Below are positions 25,849 to 33,799 of a DNA stretch of 64,000 nucleotides, piece by piece. Numbering within the stretch: position 1 is the stretch's first letter; each line of letters starts with the position of its first letter. The stretch covers positions 62,001-126,000 of the forward strand of contig CALYQW010000001.1 in NCBI GenBank assembly GCA_945290265.1. Direction: 5' to 3'. Under the pieces are notes generated by a model. It had not been told where the DNA came from and did no database searches. It saw only the letters and a program-made list of their open reading frames with translations. The stretch is from an uncultured Erwinia sp. (GTDB taxonomy: Bacteria > Pseudomonadota > Gammaproteobacteria > Enterobacterales > Enterobacteriaceae). Both the position numbers and the translations under genes were made by a program.

Positions 25849-26601
25849 TTATCCATCAGTAATTATTTGCTTTAACTCGCGGGCAGACAGTCCAAAAGTG
25901 TCTCTGACTTCATATGAAAAATGCGAAAGCGAGGAGTAGCCATAATCCATCGCCACCGTGGTCATATTTTTGTCCGCCCCGGAAAATTCCAGCAGTGCCC
26001 TTACCAGGCGCCAGTCGCGTAATCCCACTTTGGTGGTTTTACCCAGGGCATAACGCGATAAGCGGCGAAAGTGGGCTATCGACAGGCCATATTTGGCGCA
26101 CATATCGCGGATATTGCCGCTGGGCAATAGTTCAGACTCCATCAACAAAAAACGGATCAGGTTGTACCATTCGGTACCACGTAGCACCGAAGCGAAACGA
26201 AAGTGTTCAGGCTCAGAACGTCGCGCCTGGTTGACATACCAGTATTCAAGACTGCGGGTATCGGCACAGATGCGTGTCGGTAACGGCAATAAGGCGGAAG
26301 AGCAGGTGCGGCAAAAGTTCACCTCTTTGCCACCCGCTTCATCCAGAAATGCCTGCAGCTTAACCAGTTGAGCACAGTCGAGTTCACGATAACTTACCCT
26401 GCCGGATAGCACTTTCATGCGCGCGGCCATGGTGACTAATAAGCGCTTACTGTTGGCCTCAACCTGATGTTTTTCATTCTTTTTATTACAGGTAATTGTT
26501 ATTACCGCATCATCACAGGCACATAACCAGAGCAATGATGGCTGACAAAAGCTGTGATTTTCATCTGATGTCAAGATATGTTCCGCTGCTGATATCTGCA
26601 T
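25849..26601 (-). CDS. invF: AraC-type T3SS activator InvF/MxiE
   Basis: Transcription activator that, with the chaperone SicA, turns on translocator and effector genes in Salmonella. The 250-residue product has a poorly conserved N-terminal half and a C-terminal AraC-type double helix-turn-helix (~160-248: NIRDMCAKYGLSIAHFRRLS and NMTTVAMDYGYSSLSHFSYE). It is the first gene of the long minus-strand operon and is followed after 6 bp by invG. Intact. Confidence 0.9.
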   Translation of the reverse strand: MQISAAEHILTSDENHSFCQPSLLWLCACDDAVITITCNKKNEKHQVEANSKRLLVTMAARMKVLSGRVSYRELDCAQLVKLQAFLDEAGGKEVNFCRTCSSALLPLPTRICADTRSLEYWYVNQARRSEPEHFRFASVLRGTEWYNLIRFLLMESELLPSGNIRDMCAKYGLSIAHFRRLSRYALGKTTKVGLRDWRLVRALLEFSGADKNMTTVAMDYGYSSLSHFSYEVRDTFGLSARELKQIITDG

Positions 26602-26712
26602 TATTTTTTATATCCCTGAGAATCAGTGATTAATGGAAAATATATTTCACTTTATGCAGAAGATCTTGATTGAATCATAATGAAAACCGATAACACTAAG
26701 ATAAAATTATTT

Positions 26713-27606
26713 TCATTCACCGGTTGATTTATCGTGTCCTGTGCCATTACTTATCTTCATTTTCAGTCTGGCCATGATACGTTTCCACTTTGGGTTAATC
26801 GCAATCATTCTCTCATCCTTCATCAGTAAGCTATAAGATTTGATATAATCACGATTCAAATAGCAACGGCACGCCTTATAATAGGAAATAGTAATATTAC
26901 CAGGTGAAAGTTCCTCTGCCATATTAAAACAAAGCGATCCACAGGCCTCGCTGCCATTGAGATCATAGATCACGCCAAGCAGACACAGAGCATCAATATT
27001 AAAGGGATCATCCAGCAGGATATCATTGACCAGTTCATGTATATAGCGACCAATTTCTGCGGTATAGGCGGAATCTTCAATAATACAGAGATCGATATAT
27101 TTCTCTGCCATACGCAGCATTTTTTCCGGATGATGCAGCTCCCGGCGCGAGCGCATCGCGAACAAGGATTTCAGTAAAAACAGGTCGTCAACCATGCCAA
27201 CATCACTGTTATGCGGCAACGCGCTGCTGGTGTGGACTGTAGGTGGCAGGCTTCGTGGTATCCGGCTTTCTACTTCATGCACCAGGCATTTTTCTACTTC
27301 GTAAGTGAAATAATACCCCTGAGAATAGATAGTTCTGATCCCTTTTTTCTGGTAATTATCCCCCAGTACCTGACGTAATGCCCAGATACAACGGGTTAAT
27401 GATTCATCAGCAACACAGGCGTCCCCCCAGGCATACTGAAACAGGGTTTCTTTATTCACCACTTTACCCGCATTTTCTACCAAACAGGACAGTACCCTTA
27501 ATTCTTTCGGAGGTAGTGGAATAAACTCCCCCTGCTTCAACAGGCTTATATTTAAATAAATAATATATTCGCCGAATTTATAACATACGGAAGCTGGCTT
27601 AATCAT
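26713..27606 (-). CDS. hilA: HilA-like winged-helix/TPR regulator (short)
   Basis: Probable master activator of the T3SS operons. The 297-residue product has an N-terminal OmpR/ToxR-type winged helix (~1-105: PLPPKELRVLSCLVENAGKV, ADESLTRCIWALRQVLGDNY, IRTIYSQGYYF) and a C-terminal helical part with TPR-like repeats (DALCLLGVIYDLNGSEACGS, YYKACRCYLNRDYIKSYSLL). No membrane helix is seen, so it is HilA-like rather than CadC-like. Salmonella HilA is 553 residues, so this form lacks much of the C-terminal domain; the sequence after the stop is AT-rich non-coding, giving no sign of a recent truncation. Confidence 0.78.
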   Translation of the reverse strand: MIKPASVCYKFGEYIIYLNISLLKQGEFIPLPPKELRVLSCLVENAGKVVNKETLFQYAWGDACVADESLTRCIWALRQVLGDNYQKKGIRTIYSQGYYFTYEVEKCLVHEVESRIPRSLPPTVHTSSALPHNSDVGMVDDLFLLKSLFAMRSRRELHHPEKMLRMAEKYIDLCIIEDSAYTAEIGRYIHELVNDILLDDPFNIDALCLLGVIYDLNGSEACGSLCFNMAEELSPGNITISYYKACRCYLNRDYIKSYSLLMKDERMIAINPKWKRIMARLKMKISNGTGHDKSTGE

Positions 27607-28031
27607 ATCATTCTCTTCATCATTATATTTATCCCTGTGCGTAAAGCGACCTGGTTATATCAATCACGCGGTTATTAAGCGCCTGGTGGTCAGGCTGTTT
27701 TATTTTCCCGTTCCGTTCCGGGCCATTTCTGGCATCCTCACACAGAGTATGCAGGCGGCACCTTGTGCACGCTGCCCACGCTAATATGGCCTGCATCAAT
27801 GACGTCTGGTGAGCCAGACGCTAAAGCGTGCTTTTCAAAAGCTGATGTGTCATCACGCTAACAGCGAATAACAAGGTGTTGTCTGGTTATTGTTTTAATT
27901 CAGGATAAAAACATCATGATGCGCACCTTACTTCCTGCCAGGACATGTTACCCGGCAGTTAATGCCTCTTCTTATAGTCGTGACCGTACCTTCCGTCTTC
28001 TGTTACCTGCTGAATGCGCCTTACTAAGCGT
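27607..28031. other. Structured leader region upstream of the hilA-like gene
   Basis: No convincing gene. It holds a perfect hairpin CGTCTGG-TGAG-CCAGACG at 27803-27820, followed by GCTTTTCAAAAGC and an outer pair AGCGTG/CACGCT closing near 27861. On the minus strand this lies about 200-260 bases before the hilA-like start, so it may be in its 5' leader. A 61-codon plus-strand frame from 27916 overlaps the LuxR gene and lacks support. Confidence 0.45.
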
Positions 28032-28565
28032 TTACAGCAGTAACAAGTGCTCTATTTTACGTACACCAAATTTTCGGGTGAGACTTCTGCGCCAGCGATA
28101 AATCGTTGAACGCTGTCGGCCATGTAGTCTTTCAATCACCGCAAAACTTTTTTCCTTCAGGAAACTTTTTAACAAGTAGATATCTTTATGAGTAACATCC
28201 GTTTTTCTCCTCAGTACAGGTTTGACCATCACCTTTCCTGAAAGAATAACTATGAGTTCACTAATGATATCCTCCACCGACCGGGTAGATTCATAGATTG
28301 CGGCAACGTAGTCGTATTCCACCAGCCAGTATTTAGCCAACGGCATAAGTCGGGGGCTGCAGATAATGATCATAGTTTTACTTAATGCACGCATGGCAGA
28401 AAAATGCGTCATAAAGCGGATCAGAGAAACACCGTCAAGATTAATAAAAAGATAACTACCGTCAGCCTTATGTGGAGGTAGTTTTTCAATAATTCCGGCA
28501 CACCCCAGGCCAAAAAAACTGTCACCAGTTGGCCAGAAGTGGTCGTAGGTTTCCATCACATCCAT
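28032..28565 (-). CDS. LuxR-type (GerE HTH) regulator next to the T3SS
   Basis: A 177-residue protein from ATG 28563-28565, which follows GGGAGAGAG; the frame is open further upstream without a ribosome site. The C-terminal ~60 residues form a LuxR-type DNA-binding domain (VTHKDIYLLKSFLKEKSFAV then RQRSTIYRWRRSLTRKFGV). The N-terminal part resembles a receiver-like alpha/beta fold (SYLFINLDGVSLIRFMTHF) but lacks an obvious phospho-acceptor triad. It sits next to the HilA-like gene, so a role in T3SS control is plausible. No specific family member is recognised. Confidence 0.75.
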   Translation of the reverse strand: MDVMETYDHFWPTGDSFFGLGCAGIIEKLPPHKADGSYLFINLDGVSLIRFMTHFSAMRALSKTMIIICSPRLMPLAKYWLVEYDYVAAIYESTRSVEDIISELIVILSGKVMVKPVLRRKTDVTHKDIYLLKSFLKEKSFAVIERLHGRQRSTIYRWRRSLTRKFGVRKIEHLLLL

Positions 28566-29510
28566 TGTTACTCTCTCCCTTATGACGTGGGCTGACTTAT
28601 TCCAGTAACAGCCAAACCCGCGGCAGCATAACACTGAAAATATCCTGCTCCTGCGCAGCACGTTTTGCCTGCGCTGAGACAACAGGTTATTTAATCAACC
28701 CGTACTACAGCGAGCCCGCCAGGGCAGCGCTATTCATTCTGTTAACCTGAAGGTATATTTATCATCATTACCCGTAGCAGGGCAGGCGGTCTGCTAATCT
28801 TTGCACTTCCGCTAATGATAAAAAGTCTTTCGCCTTACCACCTCCTGCGGCAAGCAATTATCACAGGATTCCCGCGGGGTTACCTGTGACATCTCTTTTA
28901 AAATCAAATTACTCTTTATTTTGCGGCAGAATAATAATAAATACTTACAGTTATCGCTCGATGAGAAGGTAATTTCAGTGACGATTTTTAACTGGGTTTA
29001 TAATGGCAAACTCTGTTGAGCTCGACAAGCCAACAGCAAATAGTTAGCATAAATTCTCGAAACAAAAAAAGTGTTTTCCACAACAGAATAAATAACAAAA
29101 AAAACAAATCCATGAATTATCTAAATTATATTGCATCGTAAAAAAACAGCATTCCGGATTATATATTATTCCCTGTTATTATATTAAAAAAACAGCGAAA
29201 TAATGTTAATTCGATAAGTTGTTTCTCCATCACCTCGATGACGGACTGACATTTTTCACAGTTACCTCTTGACTGTCTTTATCAAACCCGGGTGAGATCA
29301 GGCTCACAATTCTTATTAATGAGGGGTGAGTACGGGGCTGATAAACTTGTCAAAACAAACATTTACCACTATATATTCCCGCTAAAAGTCCGTAATCAGT
29401 TCGAAAATTATTACTATCACGCGTTTTCTGCACTTTAACCTTGTCTGGTTCAGAGCTGTGGCATGCCTGCAGCACTAACCCCAGACTAATTCACAAACCT
29501 GGATGTCATT
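28566..29510. other. AT-rich 0.95-kb non-coding stretch upstream of btsT
   Basis: No convincing gene on either strand. The right half is very AT-rich (29000-29220). A perfect dyad GTGAG-ATCAGG-CTCAC lies at 29292-29307, upstream of btsT. This stretch is the edge of the T3SS island and presumably holds the btsT promoter and the LuxR-gene promoter. Confidence 0.5.
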
Positions 29511-31658
29511 ATGAAAACATTTTTCAGACATTTGCCATGGATGATTCTGGGGATCATCGGTGCCTGCTGCCTTGCCGTGCTGGCACTGCGGCGGGGAGAA
29601 CATATCAGTGCGCTGTGGATCGTGGTGGCCTCCGTGTCGGTCTATCTGGTGGCCTACCGTTATTACAGTCTTTATATAGCCCGCCAGGTGATGCAACTCG
29701 ACCCCGCACGCGCTACGCCCGCCGTTATCAATAATGACGGGCTGAATTATGTTCCGGTCAATCGCTACGTGCTGTTCGGGCACCATTTTGCCGCGATTGC
29801 CGGTGCCGGCCCGCTGGTCGGGCCGGTGTTGGCCGCTCAGATGGGCTATCTGCCGGGGGTGCTCTGGCTGCTGGCTGGCGTGGTGCTGGCAGGCGCCGTA
29901 CAGGATTTTATGGTGCTGTTTATCTCCTCACGACGCAATGGCGCATCGCTGGGTGACATTATCAAAACGGAGATGGGGCCGGTGCCCGGCACTATCGCAC
30001 TGTTTGGCTGCTTTATGATCATGATTATTATCCTGGCGGTACTGGCCTTAATCGTGGTGAAAGCGCTGGCAGAAAGCCCCTGGGGAGTGTTTACCGTCTG
30101 CTCTACGGTCCCCATTGCGCTGCTGATGGGGATCTACATGCGCTTTCTGCGTCCGGGGCGAGTGGGAGAAGTCTCACTGATTGGCGTGCTGCTACTGGTA
30201 GCCTCTATCTGGTTTGGCGGCGTGATCGCCAAAGATCCTTACTGGGGACCGGCACTGACCTTTAAAGATACCACCATTACTTTTACCCTGATTGGTTATG
30301 CCTTTATCTCCGCCCTGCTGCCGGTGTGGCTGATCCTGGCACCGCGAGATTATCTGGCGACCTTCCTGAAAATTGGCGTGATTGTCGGACTGGCAGTCGG
30401 AATTGTGATCCTCAATCCTGAACTGAAGATGCCGGCGGTTACCCAATATATTGATGGCAGTGGCCCACTGTGGAAAGGCGCAGTCTTCCCGTTCCTGTTT
30501 ATTACTATCGCCTGTGGCGCGGTTTCCGGCTTTCATGCCCTCATCGCCTCCGGTACCACGCCAAAGCTGCTGGCCAGCGAAAGCGATGCCCGATTTATTG
30601 GCTATGGTGCCATGCTGATGGAGTCTTTTGTTGCTGCAATGGCACTGGTGGCAGCGTCACTGATTGAACCCGGCCTGTATTTTTCCATGAATACGCCCCC
30701 TGCCGCGCTGGGGATCACCATGCCGGATCTGCATCTGCTGGGTAGCGGCAACGCTTCGCTGATTATGGACCAGCTGCATACCGCCACCCAGCAGGCAGCT
30801 GCGGCCGTGAGCAGTTGGGGCTTTGTGATTTCCCCGCAGCAAATTCTGCAAACTGCGCAGGATATTGGTGAACCTTCGGTACTTAACCGTGCCGGGGGTG
30901 CCCCCACCCTGGCGGTGGGACTGGCTCACGTGTTTAATAAGGTGCTACCGTTTGCTGATATGGGTTTCTGGTATCACTTCGGTATTCTGTTTGAAGCGCT
31001 GTTTATTCTGACCGCGCTGGATGCCGGCACCCGTTCCGGCCGCTTTATGTTGCAGGATCTGCTGGGCAACTTTGTGCCGTTTTTGAAAAAAACCGATTCG
31101 CTGATTGCCGGTATTATCGGCACCGCGGGCTGCGTCGGGCTGTGGGGCTGGCTTTTGTATCAGGGGGTGGTCGATCCGCTGGGTGGGGTGAAAAGCCTGT
31201 GGCCGCTGTTTGGTATCTCTAATCAGATGCTGGCCGCCGTAGCGCTGGTGCTGGCGAGCGTGGTGCTGATTAAAATGAAGCGCACCCGCTTTATCTGGGT
31301 CACGGTTTTACCCGCCGTCTGGCTGCTGATTTGTACCACCTGGGCGCTGGGCCTCAAGCTGTTCAGCATCAATCCGCAGATGGAAGGCTTCCTGTATATG
31401 GCGCGTCAGTATCAGGCCAGACTGGCCGTTGCCGGGTTGAATCTTAGCAGCGCACAGCGGGAGAATATGCAGCATATTGTTGTGAATAATTACACCAATG
31501 CCACGCTGAGTATTCTGTTCCTGATTGTGGTTTACAGTATTCTTTTCTACGGTATCCGCAGCTGGTTACAGGCGCGGCGTAATCCGCAGCGCACCGACTG
31601 CGAGACGCCTTTTGTGGCGTTACCTGCGGAAGGGGGACACATCCATTCCGGCCATTAA
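29511..31658 (+). CDS. btsT: CstA-family pyruvate/H+ symporter BtsT (YjiY)
   Basis: Inner-membrane carbon-starvation transporter that imports pyruvate. The 715-residue product (E. coli BtsT 716, CstA 701) has a first segment MILGIIGACCLAVLAL, the family segment FGHHFAAIAGAGPLVGPVLA near residue 85, and about 16-18 hydrophobic helices. It is followed by a YbdD/YjiX-type small gene, as in E. coli btsT-yjiX. In E. coli the gene is induced by the BtsS/BtsR pyruvate sensor; no such genes lie in the window. Intact. Confidence 0.93.
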   Translation: MKTFFRHLPWMILGIIGACCLAVLALRRGEHISALWIVVASVSVYLVAYRYYSLYIARQVMQLDPARATPAVINNDGLNYVPVNRYVLFGHHFAAIAGAGPLVGPVLAAQMGYLPGVLWLLAGVVLAGAVQDFMVLFISSRRNGASLGDIIKTEMGPVPGTIALFGCFMIMIIILAVLALIVVKALAESPWGVFTVCSTVPIALLMGIYMRFLRPGRVGEVSLIGVLLLVASIWFGGVIAKDPYWGPALTFKDTTITFTLIGYAFISALLPVWLILAPRDYLATFLKIGVIVGLAVGIVILNPELKMPAVTQYIDGSGPLWKGAVFPFLFITIACGAVSGFHALIASGTTPKLLASESDARFIGYGAMLMESFVAAMALVAASLIEPGLYFSMNTPPAALGITMPDLHLLGSGNASLIMDQLHTATQQAAAAVSSWGFVISPQQILQTAQDIGEPSVLNRAGGAPTLAVGLAHVFNKVLPFADMGFWYHFGILFEALFILTALDAGTRSGRFMLQDLLGNFVPFLKKTDSLIAGIIGTAGCVGLWGWLLYQGVVDPLGGVKSLWPLFGISNQMLAAVALVLASVVLIKMKRTRFIWVTVLPAVWLLICTTWALGLKLFSINPQMEGFLYMARQYQARLAVAGLNLSSAQRENMQHIVVNNYTNATLSILFLIVVYSILFYGIRSWLQARRNPQRTDCETPFVALPAEGGHIHSGH

Positions 31659-31670
31659 GCTGATTTAACC

Positions 31671-31697
31671 GCAGCCAGACTCACTGAGTCTGGCTGC
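31671..31697. repeat. 27-bp perfect palindrome between btsT and its small partner
   Basis: Arms of 13 bases (GCAGCCAGACTCA / TGAGTCTGGCTGC) around a single C. It lies 12 bp after the btsT stop and just before the downstream ribosome site. Without a U-tract it is probably a processing or attenuation hairpin rather than a full terminator. Confidence 0.75.
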
Positions 31698-31719
31698 TCC
31701 CCTTGTGGAGGCGCTGAAC

Positions 31720-31923
31720 ATGTTAACCAAAGCCAGCTCAGTCAGAAAATTTGTTGTCCAGGCGGCGCGGATGCTGGTCGGGATCCCGGATTATGATACC
31801 TATGTCGCCCATATGAAGAGCGCCCATCCCGGGCAGCCGATTATGAGCTATAAGGTATTTTTTCGTGAGCGGCAGCAGGCGCGGTATGGGGGTGGGGGGA
31901 AAGGGGGAATGCGCTGCTGTTGA
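31720..31923 (+). CDS. yjiX: YbdD/YjiX family small protein
   Basis: A 67-residue protein encoded directly after a CstA-type transporter. It has the family core [17 protein letters not shown] followed by [25 protein letters not shown] stands 8 bases before ATG 31720. In other bacteria this protein is thought to support its CstA/BtsT partner. The C-terminus ([12 protein letters not shown]) is Gly/Cys-rich and ends close to the large palindrome. Confidence 0.88.
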   Translation: MLTKASSVRKFVVQAARMLVGIPDYDTYVAHMKSAHPGQPIMSYKVFFRERQQARYGGGGKGGMRCC

Positions 31924-32320
31924 ACGCTGAGGCATCAGCGGGCCATGCTTTTTGGTTGGATTAGCTTTGTTGGGCGGGCTTTGGGCTTTTAAAAATCAGG
32001 GCCAGGGCACTCCGCTGCGCGGAAGCTAAGGTCAACTACGTTTCTCCATCCCGCTGCGCGGGCTGGCGACAAGGGGCGATCAAGCGCAATCGCCCCTTGC
32101 CCCCGTGCTTGCGGCGTCACATCGCCCGCTGAAGCGGGTTCCCTCGGCCACGCCGCTTTCTGGCGGAACGGCGTGATTCGCCGTCCTGGCGAAGCACGCC
32201 TCTCATACCTTCCCTGGCGATTCGTCCTGGAAATCAGCGTAACCTCGGCTCCGTTCCTGATGCCGCCCAAAAGTCAAAGTCAAAAACCAGGTCAAATTCA
32301 AAGCCAAAGGCATTCTTTAT

Positions 32321-32376
32321 GGGTTTTGGGTTTTGGGTTTTGGGTTTTGGGTTTTGGGTTTTGGGTTTTGGGTTTT
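32321..32376 (+). repeat. Eight tandem GGGTTTT heptamers
   Basis: Eight uninterrupted copies of GGGTTTT (56 bp) at the axis of the palindrome. Eight runs of three G separated by four T are able to form stacked G-quadruplexes on the plus strand. Slippage is expected to make the copy number variable. Confidence 0.95.
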
Positions 32377-32582
32377 AAGATTTTGATTTTGAGCTGGCTT
32401 TTGATTTTGTTGCGGCTTTGAAAACGGGGCCGAGGTAACGCCATTTCCCAGGACAAGCCGCCATAGACGGCGGCGCGAAGCCTGCTTCGCCTGGACGGCG
32501 AATCAGGCTGGTCCGTCGGGAAAGGGCATTGCCGAGGGCATCCGCGTAAGCGGGCGCAGTGCCAGCCGCTGGCGCGGGGTCA

Positions 32583-32622
32583 AGGGGAGAAGGGGAGAAG
32601 GGGAGAAGGGGAGAAGGGGAGA
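32583..32622 (+). repeat. Five tandem AGGGGAGA octamers
   Basis: Five perfect copies (40 bp) in the right arm of the palindrome. The matching place in the left arm has a single unit (GGGGCGAT), so the array arose by local expansion after the two arms came into being. Confidence 0.93.
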
Positions 32623-32809
32623 AGGCAATGTTCTCCCCTTGTCACCAGTCCGCGAAGCGGAATGGTGAAACGTTGTTGACCTGGCTTATGCCCTGGCATT
32701 TAAAAAACACAAACAACAAAGCCAAAGCAAAAAACAGCACCACGCAGTGGACCAGCCCAGGTCCTGGTCTCGACCCGCCACCATCCCTGTTACGATAAAA
32801 GCCGGTATA

Positions 32810-33241
32810 TCACTGTCCGGCGTAGCTGGCGGTTAAATCTATTCGTGGCATAACAGGTTCCGAACCGTTATAAAAAAATGTTGAGTTAGAGAATGAATAA
32901 ATCTTTCCGGATAATCTGACCATGACATGCTGCCCTGCTGACGAAATCGTAGCATCAGCCACATCAGCAGTAAGAAATGGCGCAGATTGTTGTAATACAG
33001 GTAACGGATCAGCTAACTTTTTATTCAGATAGTACCGATAAACATCCGTATCCGTTGCACCTGAATTTTTGTACTTCGTAATATACAACCAGGTACCCTC
33101 TGATAACTCTTTTTTTCCATACAAAGAGTCATCATAAGGTGCTGACTCGAAATGGTAGATAAGAAAACCTGTTATCACAACAATCAGTAAACTGAGCGTC
33201 AGAAAACGATGAAACCATTTAATAACCATGCTGCTTTGCAT
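32810..33241 (-). CDS. Putative membrane-anchored immunity protein (partner of toxin_44 remnant)
   Basis: A 143-residue protein from ATG 33239-33241 (AGGA 7 bases upstream), with one N-terminal membrane helix (FLTLSLLIVVITGFLIY, residues ~10-27) and an extracytoplasmic domain rich in Tyr and Ser. It overlaps the end of the toxin remnant by 23 bp on the same strand, the usual toxin-immunity arrangement. I do not recognise the family; the immunity role is inferred from context. A membrane-anchored periplasmic domain would fit a toxin acting in the periplasm or at the membrane. Intact. Confidence 0.6.
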   Translation of the reverse strand: MQSSMVIKWFHRFLTLSLLIVVITGFLIYHFESAPYDDSLYGKKELSEGTWLYITKYKNSGATDTDVYRYYLNKKLADPLPVLQQSAPFLTADVADATISSAGQHVMVRLSGKIYSFSNSTFFYNGSEPVMPRIDLTASYAGQ

Positions 33242-33610
33242 AGTCAATTCCTTTTTTTATCCAGTACTGATCCTTAGGGTCATCGCCATAAGGCGACTTT
33301 TCATACCAGTGTCCCCATTCCGCTTTAGAGGTTCCTGCTCTTGATTGTGCAAAACCACCTCCCATCAACAGGATCTCAGCAGGTATCCCGGCAGCAGTTC
33401 CGGTTGCACCATAATCAAAATTACCAAAGTTTGCCCAGGCCCGATTATATTGCTTATAGTCCCAGGGTGCCCGGTTTTTTACCATTTTGTAAAACCAGTA
33501 ATAGACAGACGGGGTCGCCGTATTGCGCGGCATCCCATGTTTTCGTGCATCTCTCAGATTAGGGATATAAGTCCAGCACCTTCTGGTGGGGTTAACGGTA
33601 TTACAGCCAT
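33219..33610 (-). pseudogene. Toxin_44-type polymorphic toxin cassette, frameshifted
   Basis: The C-terminal 104 codons (to 33219) carry the bacterial toxin_44 pattern: YYWFYKMVKNRAPWDYKQ, NFGNFDYGATGTAAG and PYGDDPKDQYWIKKGIDYAK. An upstream frame starting at ATG 33608-33610 (MAVIPLTPPEGAGL, with AAGGA 7-8 bases upstream) joins it logically if one base is restored near 33568: the second frame then gives IPNLRDARKHG before the toxin core. So this looks like an orphan toxin cassette with a single-base deletion. No delivery domain (Rhs, CdiA, PAAR) lies nearby. The family call is from memory of the motif. Confidence 0.72.
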
Positions 33611-33751
33611 GTAGTCATCCTTGTTAATCCTTATAATTATTCTGCTGATTAATATGAATAAAAATATTTTCCCTTCAATAACAAGACTATTCACAGGTAG
33701 AAATTGAATTTTTCAATCTTTACTAAAAGTAATCCGCCCGGGGAAAAATTC

Positions 33752-33785
33752 AGGTCAATGGAGTTTCACCATCCCACTGCGTGAC
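33752..33785. repeat. Solo fragment related to the giant palindrome
   Basis: AGGTCAA, four bases, then GTTTCACCATCCC and CTGCG. This matches the segment AGGTCAAC-ACGTTTCACCATTCCGCT of the palindrome arms (32030-32060 left; 32655-32682 right, reversed). It lies just beyond the stop of the ABC ATPase gene. Confidence 0.6.
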
Positions 33786-33799
33786 ACGGCGAGGGTGCG

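Larger units (their letters stand above)
31964..32722. repeat. Giant imperfect palindrome (~760 bp) with internal tandem repeats
   Basis: The left part read forward matches the right part read in reverse complement over the whole span. Anchor pairs: 31964-31972 with 32714-32722 (GCTTTGTTG); 32001-32009 with 32689-32697 (GCCAGGGCA); 32030-32076 with 32635-32681 (41 of 47 bases identical); 32174-32196 with 32483-32505 (22 of 23 identical). Between them further blocks match in order (GCCCGCT, CCCTCGGC, ACCTCGG, CCGTT). The axis (~32345) lies in the heptamer array. Each arm also holds its own smaller hairpin (CAAGGGGCGAT/ATCGCCCCTTG at 32070-32099 on the left). It contains no gene. Either two copies of a ~350-bp element in opposite orientation, or a single palindromic element. 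Confidence 0.88.

Noticed and set aside
27916-28101. 61-codon plus-strand frame starting with two ATG codons
   Set aside because: It overlaps the LuxR-type gene in antisense, is Arg/Leu/Ser-rich as shadows are, and has no family features.
28803-28892. About 29-codon minus-strand frame starting at a TTG (product ending RLPCYG)
   Set aside because: Too short, without a ribosome site, and enclosed by stops; chance cannot be excluded.
29292-29307. Dyad upstream of btsT considered as a CRP site
   Set aside because: The half-sites GTGA and TCAC are 8 bases apart instead of 6, so it does not fit the CRP consensus.
32321-32622. Tandem repeats that could be mistaken for a CRISPR array
   Set aside because: The units are 7 and 8 bp with no unique spacers and there are no cas genes in the window.
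33345-33614. Plus-strand frame opposite the toxin_44 remnant
   Set aside because: It is the antisense shadow of a region with clear toxin homology on the minus strand.
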